Source: Scytalidium lignicola
Lineage: Eukaryota > Ascomycota > Leotiomycetes
Direction: 5' to 3'
Assembly (NCBI GenBank): GCA_002812745.2
Contig: NCSJ02000055.1
Location: 62,001-126,000 of the forward strand
Length of the DNA: 64,000 bases
Part shown: positions 34,564 to 45,706 of the stretch, in pieces
Numbering within the stretch: the first letter of the stretch is position 1
Layout of the letters: each line of letters starts with the position of its first letter
Translations under genes and position numbers: made by a program
Notes under the pieces: model-generated
What the model saw: the letters and a program-made list of their open reading frames with translations, nothing else
What the model was told of the DNA's origin: nothing
Database searches by the model: none

Positions 34564-35678
34564 ATGAAGGTGACTTGAATTCAAGAGGACTTCAAAGAGT
34601 GAAGTGATCAAAATTGACCAGAGTTCCATAGACACTCTCTGCAAAAAACTCGGCAGCGCTGGACAAGGAGTTGATGTCCACGGGAGGATTTTCTATAGAT
34701 CAATTAATGGAATTAGCTGGGCTCTCCGTTTCCCAGGCAGGTTGGTCTCTGGCGGACATTTTATATTTTTTTTTATCATAAGGAAGTGTCTTAGTAATTT
34801 TCTGAACAGTCTTTCGTGTCCATCCAACAAGTACAGGACTAAGGATTTTAGTCGTTTGTGGTCCTGGGAATAATGGTAAGCCTGATAACTATCACTCCGA
34901 TCACTCTACTGAGACAAAGTTAGGTGGTGACGGACTGGTTGCAGCACGACACCTTTGGCAGTACGGTTATAAACCGACTATATATTATCCAAAACAAAGT
35001 AAAAACGAATTGTATCAGGTAGTATTCATCTCTCATTGTTCCATTTTTATACTATGGATGATTATCGAGGATTAGTTTCTACTCATCCATCTCATATTTC
35101 ATACACATACTGATCATACTACACACTAGCGTTTGTGCACACAACTTAAGAGTCTTGATGTACCGTTTACGGAAGACTTTTCAGCGGCCTTGAAAGAAAC
35201 TGACCATATTGTCGACGCTATCTTTGGTAGATATCGTTCTTCACTCTCAATCTAATGAACTAGAAATCTAACATTCTATGTTAGGGTTCAGTTTTTCTGG
35301 CGAAGTTAGGGAGCCATTTGGCACAGTCATACAGGCTTTAGAGGAAACTTCTGTGCCAGTCACATCGGTGGATGCTCCTTCGTCATGGAATATTGAAGAA
35401 GGCCCACCAAAGTCGGGTCCTGGTGCTAAGTTTAATCCTGCAACCTTGATTAGCTTAACAGCCCCTAAACCCCTGGTGAAATGGTTCAAGGGGAGGCACT
35501 TTATTGGTGGAAGGTACAATTTCCCTATTTCTTTTATGATGCGGTAGACTTTGAGCTAATCAATGTAAATTGTAGATTTATTACCCCTGAAATAGCGAAA
35601 AAGTTTGATATTGAGTTCCCACCATACCAAGGTATCGATCAAATAGTTGAGGTTGGAGTAGAGGGTCAAAAATTGTAA
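34564..35678 (+). CDS. NNR1: NAD(P)HX epimerase
   Basis: Seven exons, 34564-34569, 34632-34740, 34810-34875, 34924-35018, 35130-35226, 35285-35513 and 35576-35678, encode 234 residues. The YjeF N-domain pattern is clear: [20 protein letters not shown], the Rossmann-like [49 protein letters not shown], and the end [14 protein letters not shown]. The enzyme epimerises damaged R-NAD(P)HX so that the dehydratase can repair it. The first exon is inferred: ATGAAG then a GTGACT donor gives [15 protein letters not shown], which fits the family N-terminus. If wrong, the start lies elsewhere upstream; exons from 34632 onward are secure. Confidence 0.9.
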
Positions 35679-35973
35679 TAATGCATAATGTAGACTATAT
35701 TCCGTAAACTCCAATAGTTGAAGTGATAAAGTCCCGATTATTACTCTCCCCAACCATAATTACTTGTGCAAGCTGATTTCAGTCACTCTGCTCTGAACTT
35801 AATTCTTCACTTGGTTTTGATCTCCTGAGTTTGGGAGCGACATGGTCATAAATGACTTCTAATCACAGGATAACTCATGCGATTCGATTTCCAACTCCAA
35901 CGAGTCTATAGTATTCCCACTTCTACATATGCTATCTGAATGCCTTACATGCCAAGTAACTAAAAGAACAAAA

Positions 35974-38327
35974 TTAAAGCACGGGAGCTTGTGTATGTTC
36001 ATCCTTCCTATTACGAATCGTTAGCTAGAATATTCACTGATAGAACAAGCTCGAATATGTAATAGGAGACCTACCTCTTCAAATAGAACCAGGACCGTTC
36101 CGGCTTTGCATATATCCTATATAGCTGTTAGTGCTAGTAGGCAAAGTAATTCAATATGACAAAACGCACCCCTTCTTTATGCACTAGTTTAGAAACTATG
36201 CCTTTTTGTGGTGATCGGATGATTGTCTCCATCTTCATGCTCTCGATACTGTACGCAGTTAGATTAGGATCTAGGATTGCATACTAGAACAGGAATACTA
36301 ACACAACTAATGGTTGATCTTTCTCAACTTCATCTCCCTCTTTGACCTCATTTCGAAGAATCTTGCATGGCATAGGTGCTAGGACGCTATTTGTGACGTC
36401 TTTCAAGCCCAGAGCCTTCTCATGCCAAGTAGGCTTAGAAAGCGTGAGTTGCGTTTTCTTGCCTCGCTGAAATACAGTAATCTTGTCATCATCCGAGACA
36501 ATAGTACTTTCAATCCGTGTATGAGGAAAGTATGTTGATATGGTTGGAGTCTTGAGATGGCTCACAATATTGCTGAAGGTCTTTTCGACATCTCCGCTTT
36601 TCACAATTAAGTCGAAATCATTTTTCCCGTGTTGATTGATTGTCACAGTTACTGGTATATCACCAGATGACTCAACAAAGCTGAATTGGCGCTGATTCTT
36701 TGCCGCAAATCCAACAGCCTCCCCGTGAGGACCAGGTAGCGTATTATGCGCTGCCAGGTTTTTCGCAAGCAGACCCAATGCAGCCTGCGCAAAAGTTTCC
36801 AGTTCGATCGGCTCGGAGACGAAAAGCTCCTCTTTGTGCTTCTCAATATAGCCCGTTTCGACATCTCCTCTTATGAATGCGGGACTCTTGCAAACCCGCT
36901 TAAGGAACTCAATATTTGTGTTGAGCCCAACCACCTCATAATCCTGTAGAGCAGCCCATAACTTTTGGATTGTAACTTCGCGGGTTGGTCCGCTGACGAT
37001 AAGCTTTGCTATCATACCATCATACTCCGATGATATTGTGTCGCCCTCGATGAACCCGGCATCGATGCGAACACTATCCGATAACTTTGGGGTCCGTAGA
37101 TGTATCAACTTCCCAGAATCCGGCATAAAGTTCTCTTTCGGGTTTTCAGCATAGATACGAGCTTCTATGGCCCATCCTCGCTCGGATATCCTCTGCGCAA
37201 TGGCCGCTTGATCCAGGGGGAGTGGTTCACCAGCGGCAATGCGGAACTGCCATGATACAAGGTCTTCTCCAGTCACCTCTTCAGTAACTGGATGTTCAAC
37301 CTGTAATCTCGTATTCATTTCCATAAAGAAGAACTCGTTTGTATCATTGTCAAATATGACTTCGGATTCTGTTAGTGACACTTTCATTGGTTGGAGTGCG
37401 GCATAATCTCTTACATTCTACTGTACCAGCACCTTCATACCCAACAGCCAATGCTGCAGCCCTAGCCTTTTCCCACAGATCCTGCCGAATATCCTCAGCA
37501 AGATTCGGTGCTGGTGACTCTTCAAGGATCTTCTGATGCCGTCTTTGAAGACTGCAGTCTCTTTCGCCTAAAGCAACGGCATTACCATGCTTATCCGCAA
37601 ATACTTGCACCTCGATATGCCTTGGAGTAGTGATATATTTCTCGACGAGCATCTCATCATCACCAAAAGAATTTCTCCCCTCAGTTTTAGCACTTTCCAG
37701 TTTATGGAGAAACTCGTCTTCATTTAAGGCAATCCGCATTCCTTTTCCACCTCCACCTCTGACCGCTTTCACTAGCACCGGAAACCCAATCTTTTTTGCC
37801 TCCTGCAGCAAGAACTCGGGATCTTGATTTGCTCCATGATAACCAGGTATACAAGGAACACCAGCCGCAATCATAATCTCCTTGCTTCGTGACTTGTTTC
37901 CCATTGCCTCAATGGCTTTCCAAGGCGGCCCAATGAAGACTATACCTTCTTCCACACATCTTTTTGCAAAGGCGGAGTTCTCGCTCAAGAAGCCATATCC
38001 TGGGTGTAGAGCTTCACAGCCCTGTTCCTTAGCAACAGATATTATCCGTTCACCATCGAGATATGCACTTGGAGCTCCCAAGTTTACCGCGAATGGGCTA
38101 GAGAGTGCATGCTGTGAGAGGGCATCAGGATCTGTGTAGATTGTCGTGCAGCGAACTCCAAGATCCGCTGCTGTACGTCCTACACGGAGAGCAATTTCTC
38201 CCCTGTTCGCAATGAGTACGGAGGATATGGGAGTAACAGGAATGGAGGATGTTGCGGTAGAATAATGACGTTGGTGAGATGCGAGTATAGCTCGGGCAAG
38301 CGCCCGAGATCTAGAAGCTGGAATCAT
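35974..38327 (-). CDS. mccA: 3-Methylcrotonyl-CoA carboxylase, biotin-containing alpha subunit
   Basis: Five exons, 38327-37415, 37359-36303, 36248-36170, 36116-36075 and 36003-35974, encode 706 residues. A mitochondrial presequence (MIPASRSRALARAILASHQR) leads a biotin carboxylase domain with VLIANRGEIALRV, a Gly-rich ATP loop (RGGGGKGMRI), and EMNTRLQVEHPVTE. The C-terminal biotinyl domain carries ESMKMET, with the modified Lys. The enzyme carboxylates 3-methylcrotonyl-CoA to 3-methylglutaconyl-CoA in leucine breakdown, using the beta subunit encoded nearby (mccB). The biotinyl domain is split over three short terminal exons. Its start is about 540 bases from the end of ivd, on the same strand. 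Confidence 0.95.
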
Positions 38328-38866
38328 TGAAGAGACATTGACCCCGGAAGCAATTCAATTAGAGCATGGAATCAATAAATATCTCCCCTTATTCAAGTTA
38401 TGATGCAAAAGAGCTGGGTGTTGTGACCAAGCTAGTTATGCCGTTTGGATAGCAAATGGCCGAAAGTGCTTCGTTGCTCGGTTTAATCGTTGTGCCGGTT
38501 GTAGCCGTCTCAGCACTAGACTGCCGTCCCCCGCACAGAATGATGCGGAGCCCCGCCAACCGCTAAGAACTGAAGTGCCTAGGTACGATGACTGGGTGCG
38601 TACCTGCAATTTCGAAGCGTCATAATTATTTTGCCTAGTAATTGTATTGCTGTACATATATGGAGTACAATATACTGTAAATAGTGTACAACCCGTTCAC
38701 AAAAGTTCTAGCAACCCGCATTCTCCTAGCAATTGCCATGCTATATGCCCTGTTTAGCTAAGATCTTTTTACTCTTGTGAGTGATTGTCGATATTTAAAC
38801 ATTCCTAAGCCGTTTGATGTATAATCTGATCCCTGAACACCTCGAGCATCCTATTCTGTAGCATCA
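38328..38866. promoter_or_regulatory. mccA promoter and ivd 3' region
   Basis: 0.54 kb between ivd and mccA on the same strand. No extra gene; AT-rich from 38630 to 38860. Confidence 0.45.
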
Positions 38867-40199
38867 TTAAGAACCATAAGTGCCATACGCCTTGTTAAAC
38901 ACCCTGCCAATGACCATTCTTCGGATTTCAGAAGTTCCAGCACCAATCTCATATAATTTTGCACTGTTAAATGTTGTTAGCTTAGGACTTTAGATTAGCT
39001 GGTGAAACTCACTCCCGAAGTAACCTTGAAGCTGGCATCTCTTCAACATATCCCATCCCGCCTAGAAGCTGTATAGAGTCTAAAGCGCATTCCGTCGCTC
39101 TTTCCGCAGCGTACAGAATTGCGCCAGCACAATCCTCGGTGCGAATTGTGCCTTCTTCGTCAACCTTTTGCGCCGTGGTGTACGTGTATGCCCTCGATGC
39201 CTGTAGTTTTGTATACATGTCTGCCAGCTTGCCTTGAACGAGCTGGTTATTCGCAATAGGACTCCCGAATTGTTTCCGCTGATGAGTGAAGGGTAATGCA
39301 ATATCCAAAGCTGCTTGCATTATTCCAAGAGGTCCTGCACTCAATACAAGTCGCTCGAGGTCCAGGCCTTCCATCAACACTTTAACCCCTCGATTAACCT
39401 CACCGAGCACATTTTCTTGGGGTACGAATACTCCTTCGAAGACAAGCTCTCCAGTATTGCTTCCCCGCATACCCATCTTATCTAGTTTCCTTGCACAACT
39501 GAATCCCTCAGATGATTTTTCAACAATAAAAGCAGTGATGCCTTTCGATGCTTTTGTTGGCTCAGTCTTTGCGTAGACGATAATGACATCAGCATCTGGG
39601 CCGTTTGTGATCCACATCTTCGTTCCATTGAGAATATAGCCGCCATCAACTTTCTCTGCCCTTGTCCTCATACTGACCACATCACTCCCAGAGCCGCTCT
39701 CAGACATTGCTAAGGCACCAATTTTGGTCCCAGCAATCAAACCAGGAAGATACTTTTGCTTCTGTTCTGGGGTGCCATTCAATTGAAGTTGGTTCACACA
39801 TAACTGGGAATGTGCAGCATAACTTAATCCAATTGATCCCGAAGCTCTGGATATTTCTTCTAGAACCACACAGTGGGCTTGATATCCCATCGCCATACCT
39901 CCAACATCCTCATCGGCGGTCATTCCAAGGAACCCCGCCTCACCCAGCTTCGGCCATAGCTCGTTAGGGAAGCTATTAGATTTGTCTGTCTTTGCTGCTA
40001 ATTCTTCGGGTATCTCACGCCGTGTAAATTCTTGGACACGCTCTCTGAGTTCCACAAGGTCGGCACTGGTAGGAGGCTCAAAGCCTTTCGGGTGTTTGGA
40101 AGATGCAAAGCGGTGTTGAGTTACTGTGCATAACGCCGGTGAAACTAGACGCGATACTGGACGCGTTGCGAGACTCCGAATGCTCCTTGCGACAGCCAT
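38867..40199 (-). CDS. ivdA: Isovaleryl-CoA dehydrogenase, mitochondrial
   Basis: Two exons, 40199-39013 and 38963-38867, encode 427 residues from the ATG at 40199 (an ATG at 40208 would add three). A basic presequence precedes the acyl-CoA dehydrogenase fold: [20 protein letters not shown], the FAD-binding [45 protein letters not shown] and [12 protein letters not shown]. The enzyme oxidises isovaleryl-CoA to 3-methylcrotonyl-CoA, the substrate of the flanking mccA/mccB carboxylase, passing electrons to ETF. It is divergent from mccB. Confidence 0.95.
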
Positions 40200-40208
40200 C
40201 TCAGTCAA

Positions 40209-40517
40209 CAGTGTATTATAAAATATTCTAATTGAAGTTATTTCTAGAGCTTGCTTTTAAAGCATCATGTGGTCGTCGACCGGACATAGGCTACTACGCT
40301 GCAGTAATACATCTCGGCTTCTAACGGATGTGGGCGCTGTAAGCTGCATTGCGACCACTAACCCGCAGCTTGCCGCGGCAATCAGACTCCACTCCTTCGG
40401 CCTACCTGAACCGTATCGTAATTGGCAAGATGTAGCTATATTTCAAACTATTTCTCCAGAAACCCATGTAGAAGAGCGTTTTTCTTAAAGGCTGCAGCTG
40501 CAGCCCTTGGAATTGAG
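40209..40517. promoter_or_regulatory. Bidirectional promoter of ivd and mccB
   Basis: About 310 bases separate the two start codons, so both promoters must overlap. An everted CGG-N10-CCG pair at 40398-40413 could be a Zn2Cys6 regulator site; this is inference from the triplets alone. Confidence 0.5.
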
Positions 40518-42328
40518 ATGTACACTTTTCGAGCATCGAGGGAAGCCTTGCGGCTGTCCCGCTACGTCACCAAATCTACTTGTAGCAGAGCAATTCCAGC
40601 AGCTCGCCATGGCTCACGAAGTACTGCAACCTATTGTCCACCGAACCAAGCCAATGCGATTTCTGTTCTACCATCTCTGGTAGACTCGTCATCTGAAGAG
40701 TATAAGCAAAATGCGACGCAGATGGGCGAGGTTATTTCGAAACTGGAGGAGTTAACGAAGAAGATCCATCTCGGCGGTCCACCCAAAGCGCGGCAAAAGC
40801 ATGTTGAGAGAAAGAAGATGCTACCAAGAGATCGAATATCTGCTTTGATTGATCCGGGAACAACTTTCTTGGAATTGTCTGTCCTAGCAGGGCACGAAGT
40901 ATATCCTGAAGCAGAAGTGCCTGCTGGGGGGATCATCACTGGACTTGGTGTTGTTGAGGGCGTTACTTGCATGATAGTCGCAAACGATAGTACAGTAAAG
41001 GGGGGCACATACTTCCCAATTACAGTGAAGAAGCATCTCAGAGCTCAGGAAATCGCGAAGGACAATAATCTACCGTGAGCTACGGATAATTATATTTTCT
41101 TGGGCTAGGCTGACAGGTTTACAGGTGTATATATCTCGTCGATTCAGGTGGAGCGAATCTACCACATCAAGCTGATGTTTTCCCCGATCGTGAACATTTT
41201 GGTCGGATCTTTTACAACCAAGCAAGAATGAGTTCTCTTGGAATCCCACAGATATCTGTAGTTATGGGACCTTGTACTGCTGGTGGGGCATACGTGCCCG
41301 CTATGAGCGACGAGAGCATTATCGTTGACGGACAGGGACATATTTTTCTTGCCGGACCGCCATTAGTAAAAGCTGCTACGGGTGAAGTTGTCAACGCTGA
41401 AGAATTAGGTGGCGGGAAGATGCATACGTCGGTCTCTGGAGTGGCTGATTATCTGGCTGTGGACGACGCGCATGCTATTGTCCTTGCTAGGAGATCTATC
41501 AGTAATCTCAATTGGCCGAAGAAGGAATTTCCACCACCAACAGCTTATGATGAACCACTATATGACCCAGAAGAGCTCAATGGTATCGCCAGCACTAACT
41601 TGCGAAAACCGCTCCCTATCCGTGAGATCATAGCCCGAATTGTAGATAGTAGCGTTTTCTCCGAGTTCAAACCCGACTATGGAAGCACTCTGGTCACAGG
41701 TTTTGCACATATCTATGGCCATAAAGTTGGAATTATTGCAAATAACGGGATTCTCTTCAGCGAATCATCCTTAAAAGGAGCCCATTTCATCGAGCTCTGC
41801 TGCCAACGACAAATCCCTCTAGTTTTCCTACAAAATATCAGTGGCTTTATGGTTGGTACGGATGCAGAAAGGCAGGGCATTGCTAAGAACGGCGCAAAAC
41901 TGGTCACAGCTGTCTCATGCGCTAATGTCCCAAAGTTTACTGTAGTTGTTGGTGCGAGTAATGGAGCCGGAAACTATGGAATGTGCGGAAGAGCATATAG
42001 CCCAAGATTCTTATGGATGTGGCCAAACGCGAAAATTGGAGTGATGGGTGGTGAGCAGTTAGCCTCTGTCATGGAAACTGTGGGTAAAGCCGTAGATCCA
42101 GAACTGAAAGCAAGAATAGAGAGAGAAAGTGAAGCAGTTTTCTCATCTGCAAGATTATGGGTAAGTGCTTCATCCCAGTACACACCTATTTCTCCAGCTA
42201 ACGCATTACAGGATGATGGTGTGATTCCTCCAAACCACACTCGACGGGTCCTTGGCTTAAGTTTGATGGCTTCATTAGGTGGGAAGAATGAACCAGTTCC
42301 TACAAACTTCGGCGTATTTAGAATGTAA
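40518..42328 (+). CDS. mccB: 3-Methylcrotonyl-CoA carboxylase, beta (carboxyltransferase) subunit
   Basis: Three exons, 40518-41074, 41125-42160 and 42212-42328, encode 569 residues. The N-terminus is basic and Ser-rich ([17 protein letters not shown]), suiting mitochondrial import. The carboxyltransferase fold is marked by [72 protein letters not shown] and [10 protein letters not shown]. With mccA it forms the hexameric enzyme of leucine degradation. I chose 40518 because the upstream frame is not conserved-looking. The last intron (42161-42211) is 51 bases with no in-frame stop, so retention would insert 17 residues. Confidence 0.95.
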
Positions 42329-42675
42329 TAAACAGGCAATTGCATCCCCTGTATGACTTGTTATGCTGGGTATTTATGTGGTATATAGATATATAATAAA
42401 AACCATACCAAATTATACATTTGATTGATTCATAGCATTAATGCTAATCATGTCCCTATCATGTTGACCTCAAAACCCCTGAAGGCAAGCCATGCCAAGC
42501 TATACATTATCTGCCAAGAGCTCTTCGGAAACCTGTTAAGATGATTAACCTTGAAAGATATAGGTGGTATATAGAAATCCTTAATCACAAAACCCGCCCT
42601 GGGACACAGTACTACCAGCAAAACTCCGCCAATACCTTCCGATGCATTTCCCGGAACGCCAATTCTAATTTTACA
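42329..42675. other. Intergenic, convergent 3' regions
   Basis: About 350 bases, AT-rich, between converging mccB and the PHD gene. Nothing else seen. Confidence 0.55.
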
Positions 42676-44782
42676 TCAGGTAAACTCCTTTTGCCATTTG
42701 ACTAGTTGCCTTGTCAAGACATCCATCATTTCCAAGCATGACAACTCTTTAAATTCTGTTGTAGCGTTGGGGTCTTTAATTTCTCCATCCTTGGTCGACT
42801 GTCTATTTTCTCCATTGACGTGTACCATAGGCAAGCTTTCTGCCAGGCCACGGATCATTTTCTCTGTTTCTCCGTTGGATGTGGACATTGAGTCGCCTGC
42901 CATCTCAAGTTGTGTCCGAGAAATAAAATCGAGCATTGCAGCTACACGCTTTTTCATATCTCCCATCGTGATCTTACTAACATTACTACCTTTTGATTTC
43001 CCTGGTTTCCCTTCCATGTTCGAGGTACGATTTCCAGACGCTTGTATTGTATCATCCGCCCTCGTTACATCTCTAGATTGGGATCTATGTGGAGATCGGT
43101 CGCTCCCGTCCGGTAAATCTTTGTCCTTTGTATATTGGTTCTTTCCTAATTTTCCTTTCCGAGAATTTGGTGGTCTTCCTCCTTTTTTGTGTGAATTTGA
43201 AACTTGAGTTTGGACTGTTGGAGGGGTATCAGGTGGGACAACATTTAGAGAAGTCGGTGGATCAGGGGCTTGAACAGGTGTTTCTGTGGCCTTACTCATT
43301 GCAGCAGATCTCGCTGCGAGTGGAAGTTCCTCTGCTGCATCAGAATCTTCATAATTAATTAGTAATAGTCCATTTTTAATTGATGGTCCAGGGATTACCT
43401 TCAGCCCTACGGCGTTCAGCTCTTCCTTTTCTTTTATTCGCAGCATCTTGCCTCGATCGCTCTCGTTCTTCTCGCATCTCCTTCTCCTTATGATTCTTAG
43501 CTGCAGCACCTCGAACCTTTCTGGATCCGTTATTGCGACCGCTTGTACCATCATCGGAATCGGCTGTCTGAGATGCGAATCTGTCGTTATGAGTTGGGGA
43601 AGGCGAGACTGATGCAGTACGCTGTCTCTTCGAACCTTCGGGCTTCCTATTTTGGCTATGAGAATATAAACTCAATTAGAATGGCGAACAACTTACTCTT
43701 CGCTATCGCTACGGCCACGTTTGCCTCGTCTACTACCGGTATCGATGGTCTCGGCAGTTTTGTCCTCCTTGCTTATCTCGAGCACCCTTCGAAGTTCTTC
43801 TTCTTCATCATATGCAGCATCTCTGCTATTCATGGTCGAACGACGTTTGGAACTCTGCAGACTCGAAGAAGGGCGACCATTTTGTTTGCCTTTTGGCGAT
43901 CTTGTGCCATCTTTAGAAAATGATGCGGCTCGTGATGTTGTTCGCGATAAGTTTTGGTATAGAGGTAGGTAATGGGAATACCGTTGTCTGCGGTCCATTT
44001 TGTTAGCATAAAAGATAAGTACACATCAAGGGAAGTTAAGTTGGAGACGATTCAGCATATATTTGAATGAGCCAGCCTTGTGAGACTTGATCTGCGCCAC
44101 GTTCTCGCGTCGCGGCTGAGAAGCTTGACGTAGAGCAGAGACATGGACAATTTCTAATAAAAGACGCAGTAACATACCCATTCGGTGCAGTATATATTTT
44201 ATGGAGATCTTTGCGACATTCCTCGCAGAAGTACTCCTCTGGACTCGTGTCTTCGTTCATAATGCCAACGCAGCCACCATGTTGCCACACTTTGCATATG
44301 TCGCATTGTAGGAAAAACCCAGCCAAGTCTTCAGATACGTCCGCGACAGTGATAACTGGTTCCATGTCTATGTCATCTTTGATGCCGTTCTTACTGTCTT
44401 CTTCAGGAGGGGGTGGTGGCCCTGGATAATCGTCGTACCCACATATGCACCTAACAGCTTCATCATCCTCTACAATCTCATCTACCGTATCTGCGACATC
44501 TTGAGTAGCCTGTGATTTTGTCGACTTCTCTCGTTCGTCTCCTTGGCCACGTTTTCGGCGACGAGTAGAGAGACTGTCTTCGACAGTGATCCCTCCACTG
44601 TCATCTAGCGATTCTGAAGACAGTGAGCGTGATGGGGTGGACTTTCGAGGAGATCCGGCTTTATGATGAGATCGCGTCGATCGAACGGCCCGACCTGAGG
44701 AATTAGATGAGGAAGAGGAGTGATGTGATTGCAAAGACTGGCTGGCGCGAGCAGCTCTGGACGAGCGTCGAGTGCTGTCCAT
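42676..44782 (-). CDS. CTI6: PHD-finger protein, CTI6-like (Rpd3L-associated)
   Basis: Four exons, 44782-44178, 43987-43697, 43655-43399 and 43346-42676, encode 607 residues. An Arg/Ser-rich N-terminus leads to a PHD finger with RCICGYDDYPG, CDICKVWQHGGCVG and YFCEECR, i.e. the Cys4-His-Cys3 ligands. CTI6 carries this finger and joins the Rpd3L histone deacetylase and Cyc8-Tup1; its finger reads methylated H3K4. Next comes YLPLYQNLSRTTSRAAS, typical of the family after the finger, then long basic and Ser-rich disordered stretches. A final conserved-looking segment is MKKRVAAMLDFISRTQLEMA near the C-terminus. Orthology is likely rather than proven. Confidence 0.87.
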
Positions 44783-45706
44783 TATGGAACAATCGAATTG
44801 TTATGCCACGAGTGATTCTGCCGAAAGGCAGAACCGATTTCAGACCGTTGAATGGCTTAAGATGTATTTGTATTTGACGAATTGAGCCTGCGGGGCGATA
44901 CCAAAATCAGGTCGATGTGAGCGCAGGAGCTCGAATTTTCGATCTGCCGCAGACGACAGCAGAAAATCTTAGATGGAGCCACTGGTCTTGATTTCGATTT
45001 CAGAACGAATCAGATGACTTTCGACCCGGCAATGAAGGATTGGAGAGCGACGGGTAATCATAATGGCGGCAGAAAATAATATTGCAGGAGAATGAAGCTG
45101 AGAATGACTCGCGGATAGCTTCCATTGAGCGAGGCGGGGATCCGACTCACGTGTTACATAATCCAATTTTGACGGTTGTTGAATGTCCCGATATCGTTTA
45201 GCTTAGAAATCGTTCGTTGGCCATATCACAGATGAACCTCCATCATTATCGGCTACAATTAGAATTGCTCTCAAGTCCCTTTCTGTATTTAGGGACAGGC
45301 TCGTTCAACATACATTCGCTACTCGAACCTTTCCAACTACTCTAGTCGAGTCCGGTAGAAAGAAGGAGCCACTCCAGTTCCAGAGCTGAACTATTACTAA
45401 TAGGTAGGATTATCTTTCATCTTCACTCAGGAATTTAGCGTTTCTTCTCCGGATAGATTATTCTGCGGAGCAATAATCAGAGTTATATGGAAGGAGCTGC
45501 AGGAGTTTACTAAATTGCTGTATTTTTCTGCATCCTGGCTGATACGTTTTCGGGAAAGAATCGTGTAGAAAGGGGAACTCGAGATCTCAAACCTCAACCC
45601 TGTCAACGCCTGGCAAATCGATGAACTAGCCACAAATCATACTTTCTAGGATTACAAGGACGATTTAGGGCTAAAATAAGGGCCTCCCTTGAGGTTTGGA
45701 TCTGTA
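44783..45706. promoter_or_regulatory. Divergent promoter region, CTI6 / unknown fungal gene
   Basis: 0.92 kb between the two starts. No coding or RNA gene seen. Confidence 0.45.
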
